64,000 bases of DNA from an uncultured Oscillospiraceae bacterium. Its GTDB lineage: Bacteria; Bacillota; Clostridia; Oscillospirales; Ruminococcaceae. Below are positions 42,238-51,738 of the stretch, in pieces. The translations under genes and the position numbers were made by a program. Position 1 is the first letter of the stretch; each line of letters starts with the position of its first letter. The notes under the pieces are model-generated. The model ran no database searches, was not told where the DNA came from, and worked only from the letters and a program-made list of their open reading frames with translations. The stretch spans positions 211,064-275,063 of the forward strand of contig CAKSZX010000002.1 of the NCBI GenBank assembly GCA_934526065.1, in the 5' to 3' direction.

Positions 42238-42384
42238 AATTACAGTATTTAGCTGTAAGTATAGAGATAGAGAATTGCAAGTGAATATATCGGGTTCCCG
42301 TGAACTCTTATTACTTTTGTCTGTTTACCGCAGTTCTCTGTCATTGCGAATTTGGCGGATGTAGACAAAACATCTGCTTTTTCT
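42238..42384 (+). ncRNA. Leader RNA of the transfer operon
   Basis: Helices seen are TACAG/CTGTA (about 42241-42257), a 10-bp helix AGAGAATTGC with GCAGTTCTCT (42269-42278 and 42330-42339) enclosing CGGG-TT-CCCG, and a terminator GCGGATGT/ACATCTGC (42355-42362 with 42370-42377) followed by TTTTT. It is not similar in sequence to the three repeated leaders but has the same plan of promoter, folded RNA, terminator, then gene. Confidence 0.65.
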
Positions 42385-42417
42385 ATTTATAAATAAATTT
42401 TTAAAAGGAGAAATTTT

Positions 42418-42768
42418 ATGTTAAAGAAAATCGACTCAAAACTAAATTCCGTAATTGTTGCAATTATGGCAGGACTTTTATCTACAATGTGCTTTGCATT
42501 TGCAGATGAAACCGCCAACGATTTTGGTCATGTTATGCGGAATTTAATTTATTCATTTTTACCACCTCTTTTAACAATAGGTATTGCCCTTGCAGCTGTT
42601 GCTCTTGCTTGGCAGGGATTAAAACTTATCATGTCCAGTGAACCACGTTCAGCAAGTGAAGCCAAATCGGCTATGTTTTATATATTCCTCGGTCTTATAA
42701 TTCTCATAATGGCAAGAGCTATAGTTGCGGCTGTGGTAAGCAATGTTCAAACCGGTATGGCCGGATAA
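42418..42768 (+). CDS. VirB2/TrbC-like pilin subunit
   Basis: The product is 116 aa with AAAGGAGA before the ATG. A signal-like N-terminus (cleavage near CFAFA) is followed by two membrane helices (about 47-68 and 88-110) separated by a short polar loop, the layout of VirB2/TrbC proteins. It is the first gene of the type IV secretion operon. In Gram-positive systems it probably forms part of the membrane channel. Identification rests on topology and position. Confidence 0.7.
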   Translation: MLKKIDSKLNSVIVAIMAGLLSTMCFAFADETANDFGHVMRNLIYSFLPPLLTIGIALAAVALAWQGLKLIMSSEPRSASEAKSAMFYIFLGLIILIMARAIVAAVVSNVQTGMAG

Positions 42769-42793
42769 TTAAAAATTCAAGAAAATAAAATGG

Positions 42794-42827
42794 GGTGATA
42801 CGCAGTTTTGGTATCACCTTGTCTTTT
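42794..42827 (+). terminator. Intra-operon terminator
   Basis: GGTGATAC (42794-42801) pairs with GTATCACC (42811-42818), followed by TTGTCTTTTT. It stands between the pilin-like gene and the rest of the transfer genes and may make the first gene more abundant. Confidence 0.7.
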
Positions 42828-42839
42828 TATGAGGTAATA

Positions 42840-44783
42840 ATGTTTTCAGATTTATTAAATAATATTTATGTTATGGTGCAATCTGCCGTAACGGCACTTG
42901 CATCTCTTGCATTAGAAACTTTCGGTACGGATTTAACATCATTAAATACGAATTTGCCACGGTTGGGAAACTTCACATCTACTTTGAAGGTAATGGGTAT
43001 AGTTATTGCGACAGCACTGTTTCTTATCAGCTTGATTACTTTTTTCATGTCAACATTTAGTGGCAAATCGGAAAACCCGATATATATTTTTCTAAGACTG
43101 ATAGTTTCTGTGACGCTTGTAGCGTATTCAACACAGCTTGCTGAATTTGCTCTTGATATGACCACAAAATTGCAAAATCTTATTGTTATAGATGGAGCAA
43201 ATACGCCGTCAATTCAATATAACACAATCATAGGTAATACAGGAATTCAATCCGGCACAACGGCACATATATTTCTTATGCTGCTTTTAACTGTTGTATT
43301 TTCCTACTTTTTTGTTAAAATCCTACTTCAACTGATAGAACGATATATTTACCTTGGAATATACATATACACATCACCGATATTTCTATCAATGTTTGCC
43401 TCAAAGGAGACAAGCAATATAACCGAAAAATGGCTTGGTTTGTTTTTAGGTCAAAATATACTTGTCCTATTGACAACATGGGCTGTTAAGGTTGTAATTA
43501 CCACCACGAGCGGAGAAGTGACTTCGTTTTTGGGTTTTGTATTTACGATTGCGATGATGAGTGCGGCGGCACACATAAGTGATTTGCTAAGTATATTCGG
43601 TATAGTGATACCACAGCAAAGGCTGGATAAAACTTTCGGTGATGTAGCCAATATGGTTAAGACAGTGGCAACTCCGATTGCCAAAGAGGGAAAACGGGCA
43701 TTTCAGCGGGCGGTGTTAGGTTCCGACAACAGCATATTGGGAAGAACACCGGGTGCAAACAGCACCGGCAATATAGTCGGCAATGCCGTAAAGAATACCA
43801 AAAACGGATTTGACCTTGCCGGCAATTCCGCCGAAGTTAAAAATGATACAAGAGTTGTAAAGACCGAATCCGGCAGTTATGGATTGAGACATCTCAATAC
43901 AAATACACAAGAAAGTATAATAAATACCTCTCAAAAGGGAACAGGCCAACAACAGCGTAACAGAGACGGTTCTGTAAGTCTTAAAACAGATGTTTATTCG
44001 CCTAATAATACCGCTGCAAAATTCTCGGCAGAGGATAAAAGTTCGGTAGGCGACATTCAAACATCAGCTATGGATTATTCGGTTTTAAATTCACAAACAA
44101 ATATGGCAGCGGATATTACTCCGAACACAGGACGGCCTATCGAAAAGCCTAATCTTAAAGATTCGGATGTGGGCCGAGCAACTATGGCCGGATTTTTCGG
44201 AACATCTGCACAGGGCAATCAAGATAGGAATGGCGGGTCAATTTTTAAGGCTCTTGAAAATAGGGCAACAGTAAACAGTGCTATACAAAACAGTAATGCG
44301 GTTGTAAGTCAAAGAGTTGAACAGGCAAAAGACATCAATAGATCTATTGACAAGGTCAATGATGCTATGTCTAAGCCTGCAAGTACAGTTTCGGGTAAAG
44401 ATGTTTCTAAGGCTCTTGGAATAGACAAAGAAAAAACCGGACTTGACCTCAACGGTCAGCTTATGCACTCGGACAAGAACAGCGGCTATTTGTACGGTAT
44501 GGCCACTGTTACAGACAGATACGGCAATACAAGTGACAGAATGGTTGCATTGTCATTCAATCCCGATGAAAAATTACCTGACTACTATAACAGCGGTTCA
44601 TATAAGAACATCGGAGATACCGGCGTAAGAGTTTACACGGCTTCTCTCGACACCATGATTAAGAACGATGATATTAAGGTGCAGCTGGAAACCGACCGCA
44701 ACGATGTTCTTGAAGAAAATAAGAGATATGAGGAACAACAAAGACGCCAAAGAAATAAACAAATGATTGAGGATTACCGATGA
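42840..44783 (+). CDS. VirB6/TrbL-like channel protein
   Basis: The product is 647 aa from the ATG at 42840 behind GAGGT; the frame opens at 42795, inside the terminator. The N-terminal 270 residues contain about six hydrophobic segments, as in VirB6/TrbL. The C-terminal 370 residues are polar, Asn/Gly/Ser-rich and probably unstructured, with a charged end (KRYEEQQRRQRNKQMIEDYR). VirB6 lines the inner part of the DNA-transfer channel. Its stop overlaps the next gene by 4 nt. Confidence 0.78.
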   Translation: MFSDLLNNIYVMVQSAVTALASLALETFGTDLTSLNTNLPRLGNFTSTLKVMGIVIATALFLISLITFFMSTFSGKSENPIYIFLRLIVSVTLVAYSTQLAEFALDMTTKLQNLIVIDGANTPSIQYNTIIGNTGIQSGTTAHIFLMLLLTVVFSYFFVKILLQLIERYIYLGIYIYTSPIFLSMFASKETSNITEKWLGLFLGQNILVLLTTWAVKVVITTTSGEVTSFLGFVFTIAMMSAAAHISDLLSIFGIVIPQQRLDKTFGDVANMVKTVATPIAKEGKRAFQRAVLGSDNSILGRTPGANSTGNIVGNAVKNTKNGFDLAGNSAEVKNDTRVVKTESGSYGLRHLNTNTQESIINTSQKGTGQQQRNRDGSVSLKTDVYSPNNTAAKFSAEDKSSVGDIQTSAMDYSVLNSQTNMAADITPNTGRPIEKPNLKDSDVGRATMAGFFGTSAQGNQDRNGGSIFKALENRATVNSAIQNSNAVVSQRVEQAKDINRSIDKVNDAMSKPASTVSGKDVSKALGIDKEKTGLDLNGQLMHSDKNSGYLYGMATVTDRYGNTSDRMVALSFNPDEKLPDYYNSGSYKNIGDTGVRVYTASLDTMIKNDDIKVQLETDRNDVLEENKRYEEQQRRQRNKQMIEDYR

Positions 44784-46288
44784 GCGAACAAAACAAAGGT
44801 TTTAACAACGAAAACGGCAATCTTGCCGATGAGGCGGCCAATGGCGTAAAGACATTGATTAAAGCAGGTGTTCAAGTTGGAACAGGTGATGAGGCGGGAG
44901 CTTTAATTACTGCATTTAAGGGTATAAAAGGTGTTCTTCGGCTTTTTGCGATTATTCTTTTTCTTGTAGCTTGGCTCATTTCGGCACTTCCTACATTGCT
45001 TACTCAAACTTTGGATTCGTTCTCATCAACTTCAACATTGATACAAACCTATGAGATCGCGTCAAAAAAGACAATCAAAGAATTTCAAAAGTCTTACGAT
45101 ACCGCTTATGCTCTTGCCGAAAGCAAGGCAAAAGCACTGGGAAATTCGATGTATTTTACCGAATACGAAGTTTGCGTAAACTCCGTATATGGGGACAATG
45201 AAAAGATTGTGTCTGATATTGAAGTCAACGAAATTATGGCCATACACGGCGTTTTAAGTTACTATTCCAATGCGGACAGCGATGTTTACGCAAGTGTTGA
45301 ACACAAATTTTCTTCTGTTGACGAGCAGGAAAGCCGGCAGTTTCCGAGGTCATATTTCAAACAGGTGAAAGAATACGCACAATCAATATACGTTGTGGGT
45401 GAACCTCAGTGGACGCAAACAGGAGAAAGAGAAGAAAGGGAGCCGTTACTTGATGAGTACGGTCATCCTGTAAAGAATGAAGAAACCGGTGAGCAAGAAT
45501 ATTATACCTATACCGTAAAGCTCGGCGTTATAAACATACCCCTTGCAAGAGTAAGCGAGAGATTTAAAAATAATGAAATCATGCAAACTAAGAAAAAGCT
45601 GTATGACGAATATCAGGGATATGTAGACTCCGGAACAGTTATGGATAAATCTCTAACACAAGAATATTTTGACAACATTGTAGAAAACTGCATAATCAGC
45701 ATGACATCAAATATAGCCAGGGTTACAGGAACGGAAAACAGCTCTGCAAACGGCTCATCAAGCGTTCAGCAATCGTCTGTGGGAAATGTTATTAAAAAAT
45801 TCTTGGCTTCCGAAAAATATGCGGAATTACAGGATATGCAGTGTGTTGACCCAATAATGCCGTTTTCCGATAGTGTTATAACTTCACGCTACGAGAGCAG
45901 AATACTAAACGGTAAGGCTGAGTTCCATTCAGGCATTGACTTTTCATGGGCCGGTTGCAGACTTGCGGATATACCGGCAGTTGCAAGCGGATATGTAATT
46001 GAAGCATACGGCGGCTGCACACAGGACAATGTGCCAGCATTGGGGTACGGAAATAAAGTTGTCATATATCATGGCAAATTAAACGGGAAAGACTTTTTTT
46101 CGGTTTACGGTCACTGTGAACAAGTATATGTGTCAACAGGACAAACAGTACAAGCAGGGCAGAGTATAGCCGGTATAGGCCAAAGAGGAAATTCAACAGG
46201 ATACCATTTGCATTTAGAAACGGACTATGCAGAAAACGGTTCTACATATACAATAAATCCTATAAGCGTTCTTAGACCGAGAACCTAA
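44780..46288 (+). CDS. Conjugation peptidoglycan hydrolase, M23 peptidase
   Basis: The product is 502 aa and begins within the ATGA overlap of the previous gene. One N-terminal membrane helix (about 52-72) is followed by an extracellular helical region and a C-terminal LytM/M23 domain: FHSGIDFSW (about 381), YGHCEQVYV (about 442) and TGYHLHLETD (about 473), giving the zinc-binding His/Asp residues. It opens the cell wall locally for the transfer channel, as VirB1-type enzymes do. No NlpC/P60 or SLT domain is seen. Confidence 0.87.
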   Translation: MSEQNKGFNNENGNLADEAANGVKTLIKAGVQVGTGDEAGALITAFKGIKGVLRLFAIILFLVAWLISALPTLLTQTLDSFSSTSTLIQTYEIASKKTIKEFQKSYDTAYALAESKAKALGNSMYFTEYEVCVNSVYGDNEKIVSDIEVNEIMAIHGVLSYYSNADSDVYASVEHKFSSVDEQESRQFPRSYFKQVKEYAQSIYVVGEPQWTQTGEREEREPLLDEYGHPVKNEETGEQEYYTYTVKLGVINIPLARVSERFKNNEIMQTKKKLYDEYQGYVDSGTVMDKSLTQEYFDNIVENCIISMTSNIARVTGTENSSANGSSSVQQSSVGNVIKKFLASEKYAELQDMQCVDPIMPFSDSVITSRYESRILNGKAEFHSGIDFSWAGCRLADIPAVASGYVIEAYGGCTQDNVPALGYGNKVVIYHGKLNGKDFFSVYGHCEQVYVSTGQTVQAGQSIAGIGQRGNSTGYHLHLETDYAENGSTYTINPISVLRPRT

Positions 46289-46308
46289 GAAAACGAGGTA
46301 CATAAAAT

Positions 46309-47493
46309 ATGAATAAAAAAATAATGGCAATAACACTTGCCGCTCTTATCCTTTTAACAGGTTGCAAGAAAAAGGAGAACACCGCTGATAATACACAAGG
46401 ACAAAATACAACATCAGCGATAGAACAAAAATTGACAGAAACTCTTGGAGAATACTTAGAAAAGTACAAAACGGTAAATATAGATACTTCAAAGTTTGCA
46501 GACGAAATCCAGCCTCTTGAAAGAGTTCATACAGGCTTCAGCACAAACTATGGCATGTGGAATTACTCGTCAAGTCACTCTTGGGATGATATGCAAAACA
46601 AGAGTAGTATGTTTTATTGGAGAGATAGGGGATATGAAATACAGTATCTTCTCATAAGTGTAACCAAAGGTGACGGTTGCAGAGCCGAGCAATGGAGTAT
46701 GTCTATGTTCAGAAACACCGAACACACGGCCAAATATACAATATCAGGCATAAATATCATAAAACTTGATACATACGACCACTTTGACGATATTTCAAAA
46801 AACTTATTACATGCAATGCCAGTTGATGATTCGCCTAATCCACAGTATGCCATATGTCGGTTTAACTCCGCAGAAGACAGAGAAAAAGGACAGATTGAGT
46901 ATGCCTACGGTGATATATATTCAAACGGTGCGGCTTATCCGAGCGAAAAAACGGTTGTTGTAAACTCACGAGTGATTTCGGATGTAAATTTTAAAATAAT
47001 TGACGGCTTATATTGGTTGCCTATTGAAAAGGTTGCAAATGCCGCAGGTTGTACAGTTGTGGAAACAAACGACAAAGGCATTGAATTGAGAGTTCCGAAT
47101 TCCGATTCATATCTCAGTCATTATTTCCCATCAACCGACACCGACCTTACAAATTCACCGTGGCTTTTAAACTCCGACTGTGAAGCCGATGAGTTTTACT
47201 TATGGGATGACCCGGTTCAAGGTGAATTTAAAAGGGTAAGAAACATAGACGGCACATATTATGTCGAGGCCGAAGCTCTTTCAAGAATATGGGGTGTGGA
47301 TATTCAAACAAGTGAAAATCTTGTTGTGATAACCACTGACCCATACGATATAGCACAATACTTTGCGATTGCGGATGATGATGGATACGGTTATATTCCG
47401 GACCTTGATTTTATTAAACCTAACGTATTGTCAGATGACGATTACAGAGTGAAATACTCAAAAGAACCATATTATGAGAGTTACGAACAATGA
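46309..47493 (+). CDS. Lipoprotein of the transfer operon with copper-amine-oxidase-N-like repeats
   Basis: The product is 394 aa with a lipobox LLTGC (about Cys19). The middle (about 60-190) is a beta-rich domain of unknown type. The C-terminal part has SRVISDVNFKIIDGLYWLPIEKVANAAG and YVEAEALSRIWGVD, resembling the copper amine oxidase N-terminal-like wall-binding fold common in clostridial surface proteins. It overlaps virD4 by 4 nt. A wall or mating-channel accessory role is inferred. Confidence 0.7.
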   Translation: MNKKIMAITLAALILLTGCKKKENTADNTQGQNTTSAIEQKLTETLGEYLEKYKTVNIDTSKFADEIQPLERVHTGFSTNYGMWNYSSSHSWDDMQNKSSMFYWRDRGYEIQYLLISVTKGDGCRAEQWSMSMFRNTEHTAKYTISGINIIKLDTYDHFDDISKNLLHAMPVDDSPNPQYAICRFNSAEDREKGQIEYAYGDIYSNGAAYPSEKTVVVNSRVISDVNFKIIDGLYWLPIEKVANAAGCTVVETNDKGIELRVPNSDSYLSHYFPSTDTDLTNSPWLLNSDCEADEFYLWDDPVQGEFKRVRNIDGTYYVEAEALSRIWGVDIQTSENLVVITTDPYDIAQYFAIADDDGYGYIPDLDFIKPNVLSDDDYRVKYSKEPYYESYEQ

Positions 47494-50000
47494 TGAATAT
47501 AGTTGACTTTCTTCAAGGCAAACTTGAAGAATTTAAAAAATTAGATGCCAAAAGGCAGAAAAAAATATATATCTTTCTCGGAGTGGACTTCCTTATTTCT
47601 GCGTATATAAGCGGTATATTTAGTTTTCATTTCAAGGGTATAGGCCTTATAACCAACATATTATACGGCCTTATGCCTTTTTCAGGCTTAGGCAGGACAA
47701 TAATATTTGCGACACTGATAGGTCTGTTTGCAATATTTGTTCTCTATCGTGAGGGATTGATAAATCCGGTAGTTACAGAAGATGAAAACGGAGTTAAATA
47801 TTTGCAAGATTCCACTTTCGGTTCTGCAAGATTTATGAGCAAAGAGCAAGCACAACAAACTTATTCCGTGGGCGATATTATGAATGTCTTTGAAGATGTT
47901 TACGGACAATTCTCAGAGAATGGCAGTGAAGTAGTAGCATATAGAGACGCAACTTCAAGGAATAAGAACACATTCGTGTTAGGCTCTTCCGGCTCGGGCA
48001 AATCTTTTTCCTATGTCCGCACGGCGGCTATGCAGGGAATAATTCGAGGCGACAGCCTTGTCATAACCGACCCGTCCGGTGAGCTTTACAGAGACTTAGC
48101 AAAGTTTGCAAGCGACAGAGGCTGCGATGTTAAACTGATAGACTTTAAGGATATGGACTATTCTGACGGTTGGAACTGTTTAAACGAATGCCTTGACCTT
48201 TCCACCAAGAGATTGGATGCGGACAGACTTGAATCATTTGTAACCACATACATAGTGAACAGTAGAGATGTAGGCGCAAAATCCGAAGCATATTGGGAAA
48301 CAGGTGCCAAGTTACTTTTTAAAACAGTTATCGGCATTGTCGCATACAGACACGAAGAGGATGTAATCGAAGGTCTTACCAAAATGTTGTTACTGGTTTC
48401 TGAAAAATCCTATGGTGATAATATCCCCGGTGAAATTACCGAGCTGATACATTCTCCTCTCGAAACTGTAAGCATTGTTGCTCTTGAAAACAAATTTATT
48501 GAAACTTGTCGTCTGTTAGGTGCAACAGATACAGAAATTAAAAGAGATTTGAAAGCTATGTATGAAGCTGCAAGGCCGTTTAATATTGCCGAAGTGTACC
48601 GAGTTATACTTACAACAGATAACGAGCAATCGCTTGAGTATGACGTAAAAGATATGCCGGCAAACCACCCGGCTGTCACTTCGTATTTTTCCGTATTCGG
48701 TGCAAGCAGTAAAATGGCAAACAATTTTGCAGGCATAAGGCAAAACCTTACAAATACATTAGCGCTTTTGATGAGCCCTCAATTAAGAAAGGTGGTATCT
48801 ACTGAAAATATCGAACTACAAAGACTTTCTGCTAAACAGACTGTGTGCTTTGTAATATTCCGTGATAACGGGGATACATCCATAAAAACTATGCTCGCTA
48901 TTTTCTTTTCGTTTCTGATTACGGATTTAACTACAGCTTATGATACGAGCGAGGACGAATCCGTACTAATGGGAAAAATCCGCAGAAGATTGCCTGTACA
49001 TATTTTGCTTGATGAAGTTGCCTCCTGTGGATATATTTCAAATTTAACAACCGCAATATCCAATGTCCGCAAAAGAAAAGTCTATATAACCATGATATGG
49101 CAAAACATAGCACAGGTAATACAGCTATACGGTCAAGAGGGACTAAATATTTTGCAATCTAATTGCAATACTCTTTTATTTCTTGGCACAGGAGACACGC
49201 AGACAGCAAAATATATTTCCGATTTATCCGGACCAACAACAGTAAGAACACAAAGCCATTCCGAAAAAGTTTTTACCGTTATGCCAAATATAATTACGGA
49301 GGGCAGAGTGTCGGAAGCACAGCGTATGCTTATAACCCCGGCGGAGGCTATGGCGGCTAACGATAATGTTTATCTGTTTAAGTCCGGCACTAAAAATGTC
49401 TTAAAATTAAACCGTTTTCCATATACATCCCACCCAATGGCGAAATATTTGACACAGGTCAGTGTAAAAGACAGGACACCCCACGCCAAATATGAATTTG
49501 TGGATAGACTGAATACGCAAACAACATTCGATGATTTACGAAAGCCATATGATGAAGAAGAGGACTACGATTTGCGTGAATTTCTGCGTTCATATAAAAT
49601 CAATTTTGCATACGAAAAAGACAAGGCAACAATAGCAAAAACAATTCGAAAATTTATGAACGATGAAAGCAACTTCCAAAGCGAGCCTCAACCACAGTTC
49701 GATAATACCTCAAAATTCAATAGCATATTTGATCTTGATGAATTTGAAAGTTATGATGATTTTAGGTACATACCTGAAATAATGTCGCCGGAAGAGTTGA
49801 ATGCCGAAAAGGAAGAAGCTGTTGAAATCGAAAATCCAGACACTTCCTCTCAAACGAACATAAATACCTCAAAAACGGCTTCTTTTGCATCTGATGAAAG
49901 CAATCAGACATATAGCAAAAGTGACAAAACCGGGCAAATTTCGACTGATAATGGTAATGATACCGAGCCTATATTTAATGTGATTAAATTTAAAATTTAA
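47490..50000 (+). CDS. VirD4/TraG-type coupling ATPase
   Basis: The product is 836 aa. Two membrane helices (about 30-50 and 65-90) precede the ATPase. Walker A is GSSGSGKSFSY (about 163-173), then LVITDPSGELYRDLA, and Walker B is HILLDEVASCGYI (about 502-514). This is a full-length type IV coupling protein, which carries the relaxase-DNA complex to the channel. The C-terminal 170 residues are acidic and Ser/Asn-rich. Start overlaps the lipoprotein stop. No relaxase gene was recognised in the window. Confidence 0.9.
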   Translation: MMNIVDFLQGKLEEFKKLDAKRQKKIYIFLGVDFLISAYISGIFSFHFKGIGLITNILYGLMPFSGLGRTIIFATLIGLFAIFVLYREGLINPVVTEDENGVKYLQDSTFGSARFMSKEQAQQTYSVGDIMNVFEDVYGQFSENGSEVVAYRDATSRNKNTFVLGSSGSGKSFSYVRTAAMQGIIRGDSLVITDPSGELYRDLAKFASDRGCDVKLIDFKDMDYSDGWNCLNECLDLSTKRLDADRLESFVTTYIVNSRDVGAKSEAYWETGAKLLFKTVIGIVAYRHEEDVIEGLTKMLLLVSEKSYGDNIPGEITELIHSPLETVSIVALENKFIETCRLLGATDTEIKRDLKAMYEAARPFNIAEVYRVILTTDNEQSLEYDVKDMPANHPAVTSYFSVFGASSKMANNFAGIRQNLTNTLALLMSPQLRKVVSTENIELQRLSAKQTVCFVIFRDNGDTSIKTMLAIFFSFLITDLTTAYDTSEDESVLMGKIRRRLPVHILLDEVASCGYISNLTTAISNVRKRKVYITMIWQNIAQVIQLYGQEGLNILQSNCNTLLFLGTGDTQTAKYISDLSGPTTVRTQSHSEKVFTVMPNIITEGRVSEAQRMLITPAEAMAANDNVYLFKSGTKNVLKLNRFPYTSHPMAKYLTQVSVKDRTPHAKYEFVDRLNTQTTFDDLRKPYDEEEDYDLREFLRSYKINFAYEKDKATIAKTIRKFMNDESNFQSEPQPQFDNTSKFNSIFDLDEFESYDDFRYIPEIMSPEELNAEKEEAVEIENPDTSSQTNINTSKTASFASDESNQTYSKSDKTGQISTDNGNDTEPIFNVIKFKI

Positions 50001-50019
50001 GATAAAGGAGATTTAAACC

Positions 50020-51141
50020 ATGGACGAAAAAATAAAGTCTTATGAACAAACTAACAAGGAGGTAACAAATGACGATCTTGATGTAACGCCTACTAAACAA
50101 GAAGAAAATATTGATAATCTTCTTGAAGAACTTAACAGTGACAAAATTACAGAGCAATCAGAAGTTCAAGAGGATATTAACGCCGAATTTTTCCGTGATA
50201 TTGTAGATGCGGAAGATAAGACTAAATATACCGAAAACGACCTTCGGTTTGAACAGTTTAATGAACTTCGTGAAGCTCGCCGGAAAGGAAGAATACTTGA
50301 GGGAAGAATTTCTTCAGTCAGGTATTCCGATGACAAGTTAAAAGTATTTGCATACATAACAAGAGAAAAGTTGGAAATTTGTATTCCTGCCACCGAACTT
50401 ATAGAAAACAGCTCATTAAATTCCAGCTTTTTCTCTGCCGATACAAAGGAACAGGCCGAAAGATATTATCAAATTATCCGTAAAAGAATGGGTTCAAAAG
50501 TTTCTTTTCTTTTAAATGATTGCAGAATTGAAAAATATGATACAGAAACCGGGGCATACATATTCAACATAACCGGAAGCGTTATCCAGGCAAACAAGCT
50601 CAAAAGAGATTACTATTTCTTTGGAAATGCACAGAAGGTAAAAGTGGGAAGCCTTGTTCAGGCAAAGGTTTTATCCTATAACGACAAAGTAGCGGTAGTT
50701 TCTTGTTGCGGCTGTGAGATACCGATGACGGTACAGGATATACAGTGGAGAGAATACATTGACAACCTCAGACACTTTGAGGATTTTGGCGTAGGCAAAA
50801 CCTTTGAAGCCTCTGTTTACAAGCTCTCTGTTGATAAAGCTGCAAAAACAGTAAACGAATTTCGTGTTTCGAGAAGATATCTCGGACATGACGAATTAAA
50901 AAAATCAATCGACACTGTAAAGATAGGACGGTCATATTTGGGACAGGTTATTGCAGTAGAACCCGGAACCAAAAGAGCCATCGCCTACATAAAGGACAAG
51001 ACAGTTCGTTGTTTTATTCCTGCACGCAGTATGGTTGTGCGTCAGCTTTATCCCGGTGATAATATTATTGTTACAGTAACAAAAATTGATAAAGAACATT
51101 GTTTTGCAGTAGGTTCTGCCGTAGAAATTACCATTGCTTAA
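50020..51141 (+). CDS. S1-domain RNA-binding protein
   Basis: The product is 373 aa with AAAGGAGA before the ATG. An acidic N-terminus (about 1-80) is followed by S1-like OB folds: GRILEGRISSVRYSDDKLKVFAYI-type (about 86-125), VGSLVQAKVLSYNDKVAVVSCCG (about 208-231) and GRSYLGQVIAVEPGTKRAIAYI (about 305-326). Such S1 proteins recur in clostridial conjugative operons with no known role. RNA binding is expected. Given the many leader RNAs of this element, a part in RNA control is an attractive but untested idea. Confidence 0.8.
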   Translation: MDEKIKSYEQTNKEVTNDDLDVTPTKQEENIDNLLEELNSDKITEQSEVQEDINAEFFRDIVDAEDKTKYTENDLRFEQFNELREARRKGRILEGRISSVRYSDDKLKVFAYITREKLEICIPATELIENSSLNSSFFSADTKEQAERYYQIIRKRMGSKVSFLLNDCRIEKYDTETGAYIFNITGSVIQANKLKRDYYFFGNAQKVKVGSLVQAKVLSYNDKVAVVSCCGCEIPMTVQDIQWREYIDNLRHFEDFGVGKTFEASVYKLSVDKAAKTVNEFRVSRRYLGHDELKKSIDTVKIGRSYLGQVIAVEPGTKRAIAYIKDKTVRCFIPARSMVVRQLYPGDNIIVTVTKIDKEHCFAVGSAVEITIA

Positions 51142-51153
51142 TAAGGAGATACT

Positions 51154-51735
51154 ATGCAACATATAATTCCGCATAATCACAAGGGAGGACAGCTCATAGC
51201 CGGAACGATGATAAAAACAAGAAATTTATTTGAGGCTTTTCTGCTTGCAATTATCCCTTTTGCTGTAATTATGCAATTTAAATTTATTTCAGACTTCACA
51301 GTCAGACTTACTATTGCCATTATAGTGTCTATGATACCTGCGGCATTCGGAATATTCGGACTAAACGGAGATAGTCTTTCGGTATTTATTTTTAATTGGA
51401 TTAAATTCCGTAATAACAAAAGGATTGCTCTTTATAATCCGAGAATAAAATCGGAAAGTAAACCTGCTTTTGAACCGAATAATATTCGGACAGAACAATT
51501 ACTTCCAAGAGACAGAATTATGTTGTTCTTCAAAAATTTGCAAAAGAAACGCAACGCAAAAGAAATTATTAAAAAGGCCGTTAGCAGTGACACCGTTACG
51601 GAAAATACCGTATTCTTTGAAGATGACATAGGCATTCTAGAAGTTCCGGAAGAATACAAGACTGACAAAGAACTTAAAAAAGAGGCTAAGAAAAGAAAGC
51701 ACGCTGTCAAAAAGCAGAGGAAAGGAGGAAAGTAA
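51154..51735 (+). CDS. PrgI-like membrane protein (VirB3 equivalent)
   Basis: The product is 193 aa with AAGGAGA before the ATG. Two adjacent membrane helices (about 26-45 and 50-70) occur in a LLAIIPFAVIMQFKF...IIVSMIPAAFGIFG layout typical of PrgI. The C-terminal 120 residues are soluble and end in a Lys-rich tail. It sits directly before virB4 (3-nt gap), the usual place for this subunit. It helps dock VirB4 at the membrane. Confidence 0.8.
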   Translation: MQHIIPHNHKGGQLIAGTMIKTRNLFEAFLLAIIPFAVIMQFKFISDFTVRLTIAIIVSMIPAAFGIFGLNGDSLSVFIFNWIKFRNNKRIALYNPRIKSESKPAFEPNNIRTEQLLPRDRIMLFFKNLQKKRNAKEIIKKAVSSDTVTENTVFFEDDIGILEVPEEYKTDKELKKEAKKRKHAVKKQRKGGK

Positions 51736-51738
51736 ATA

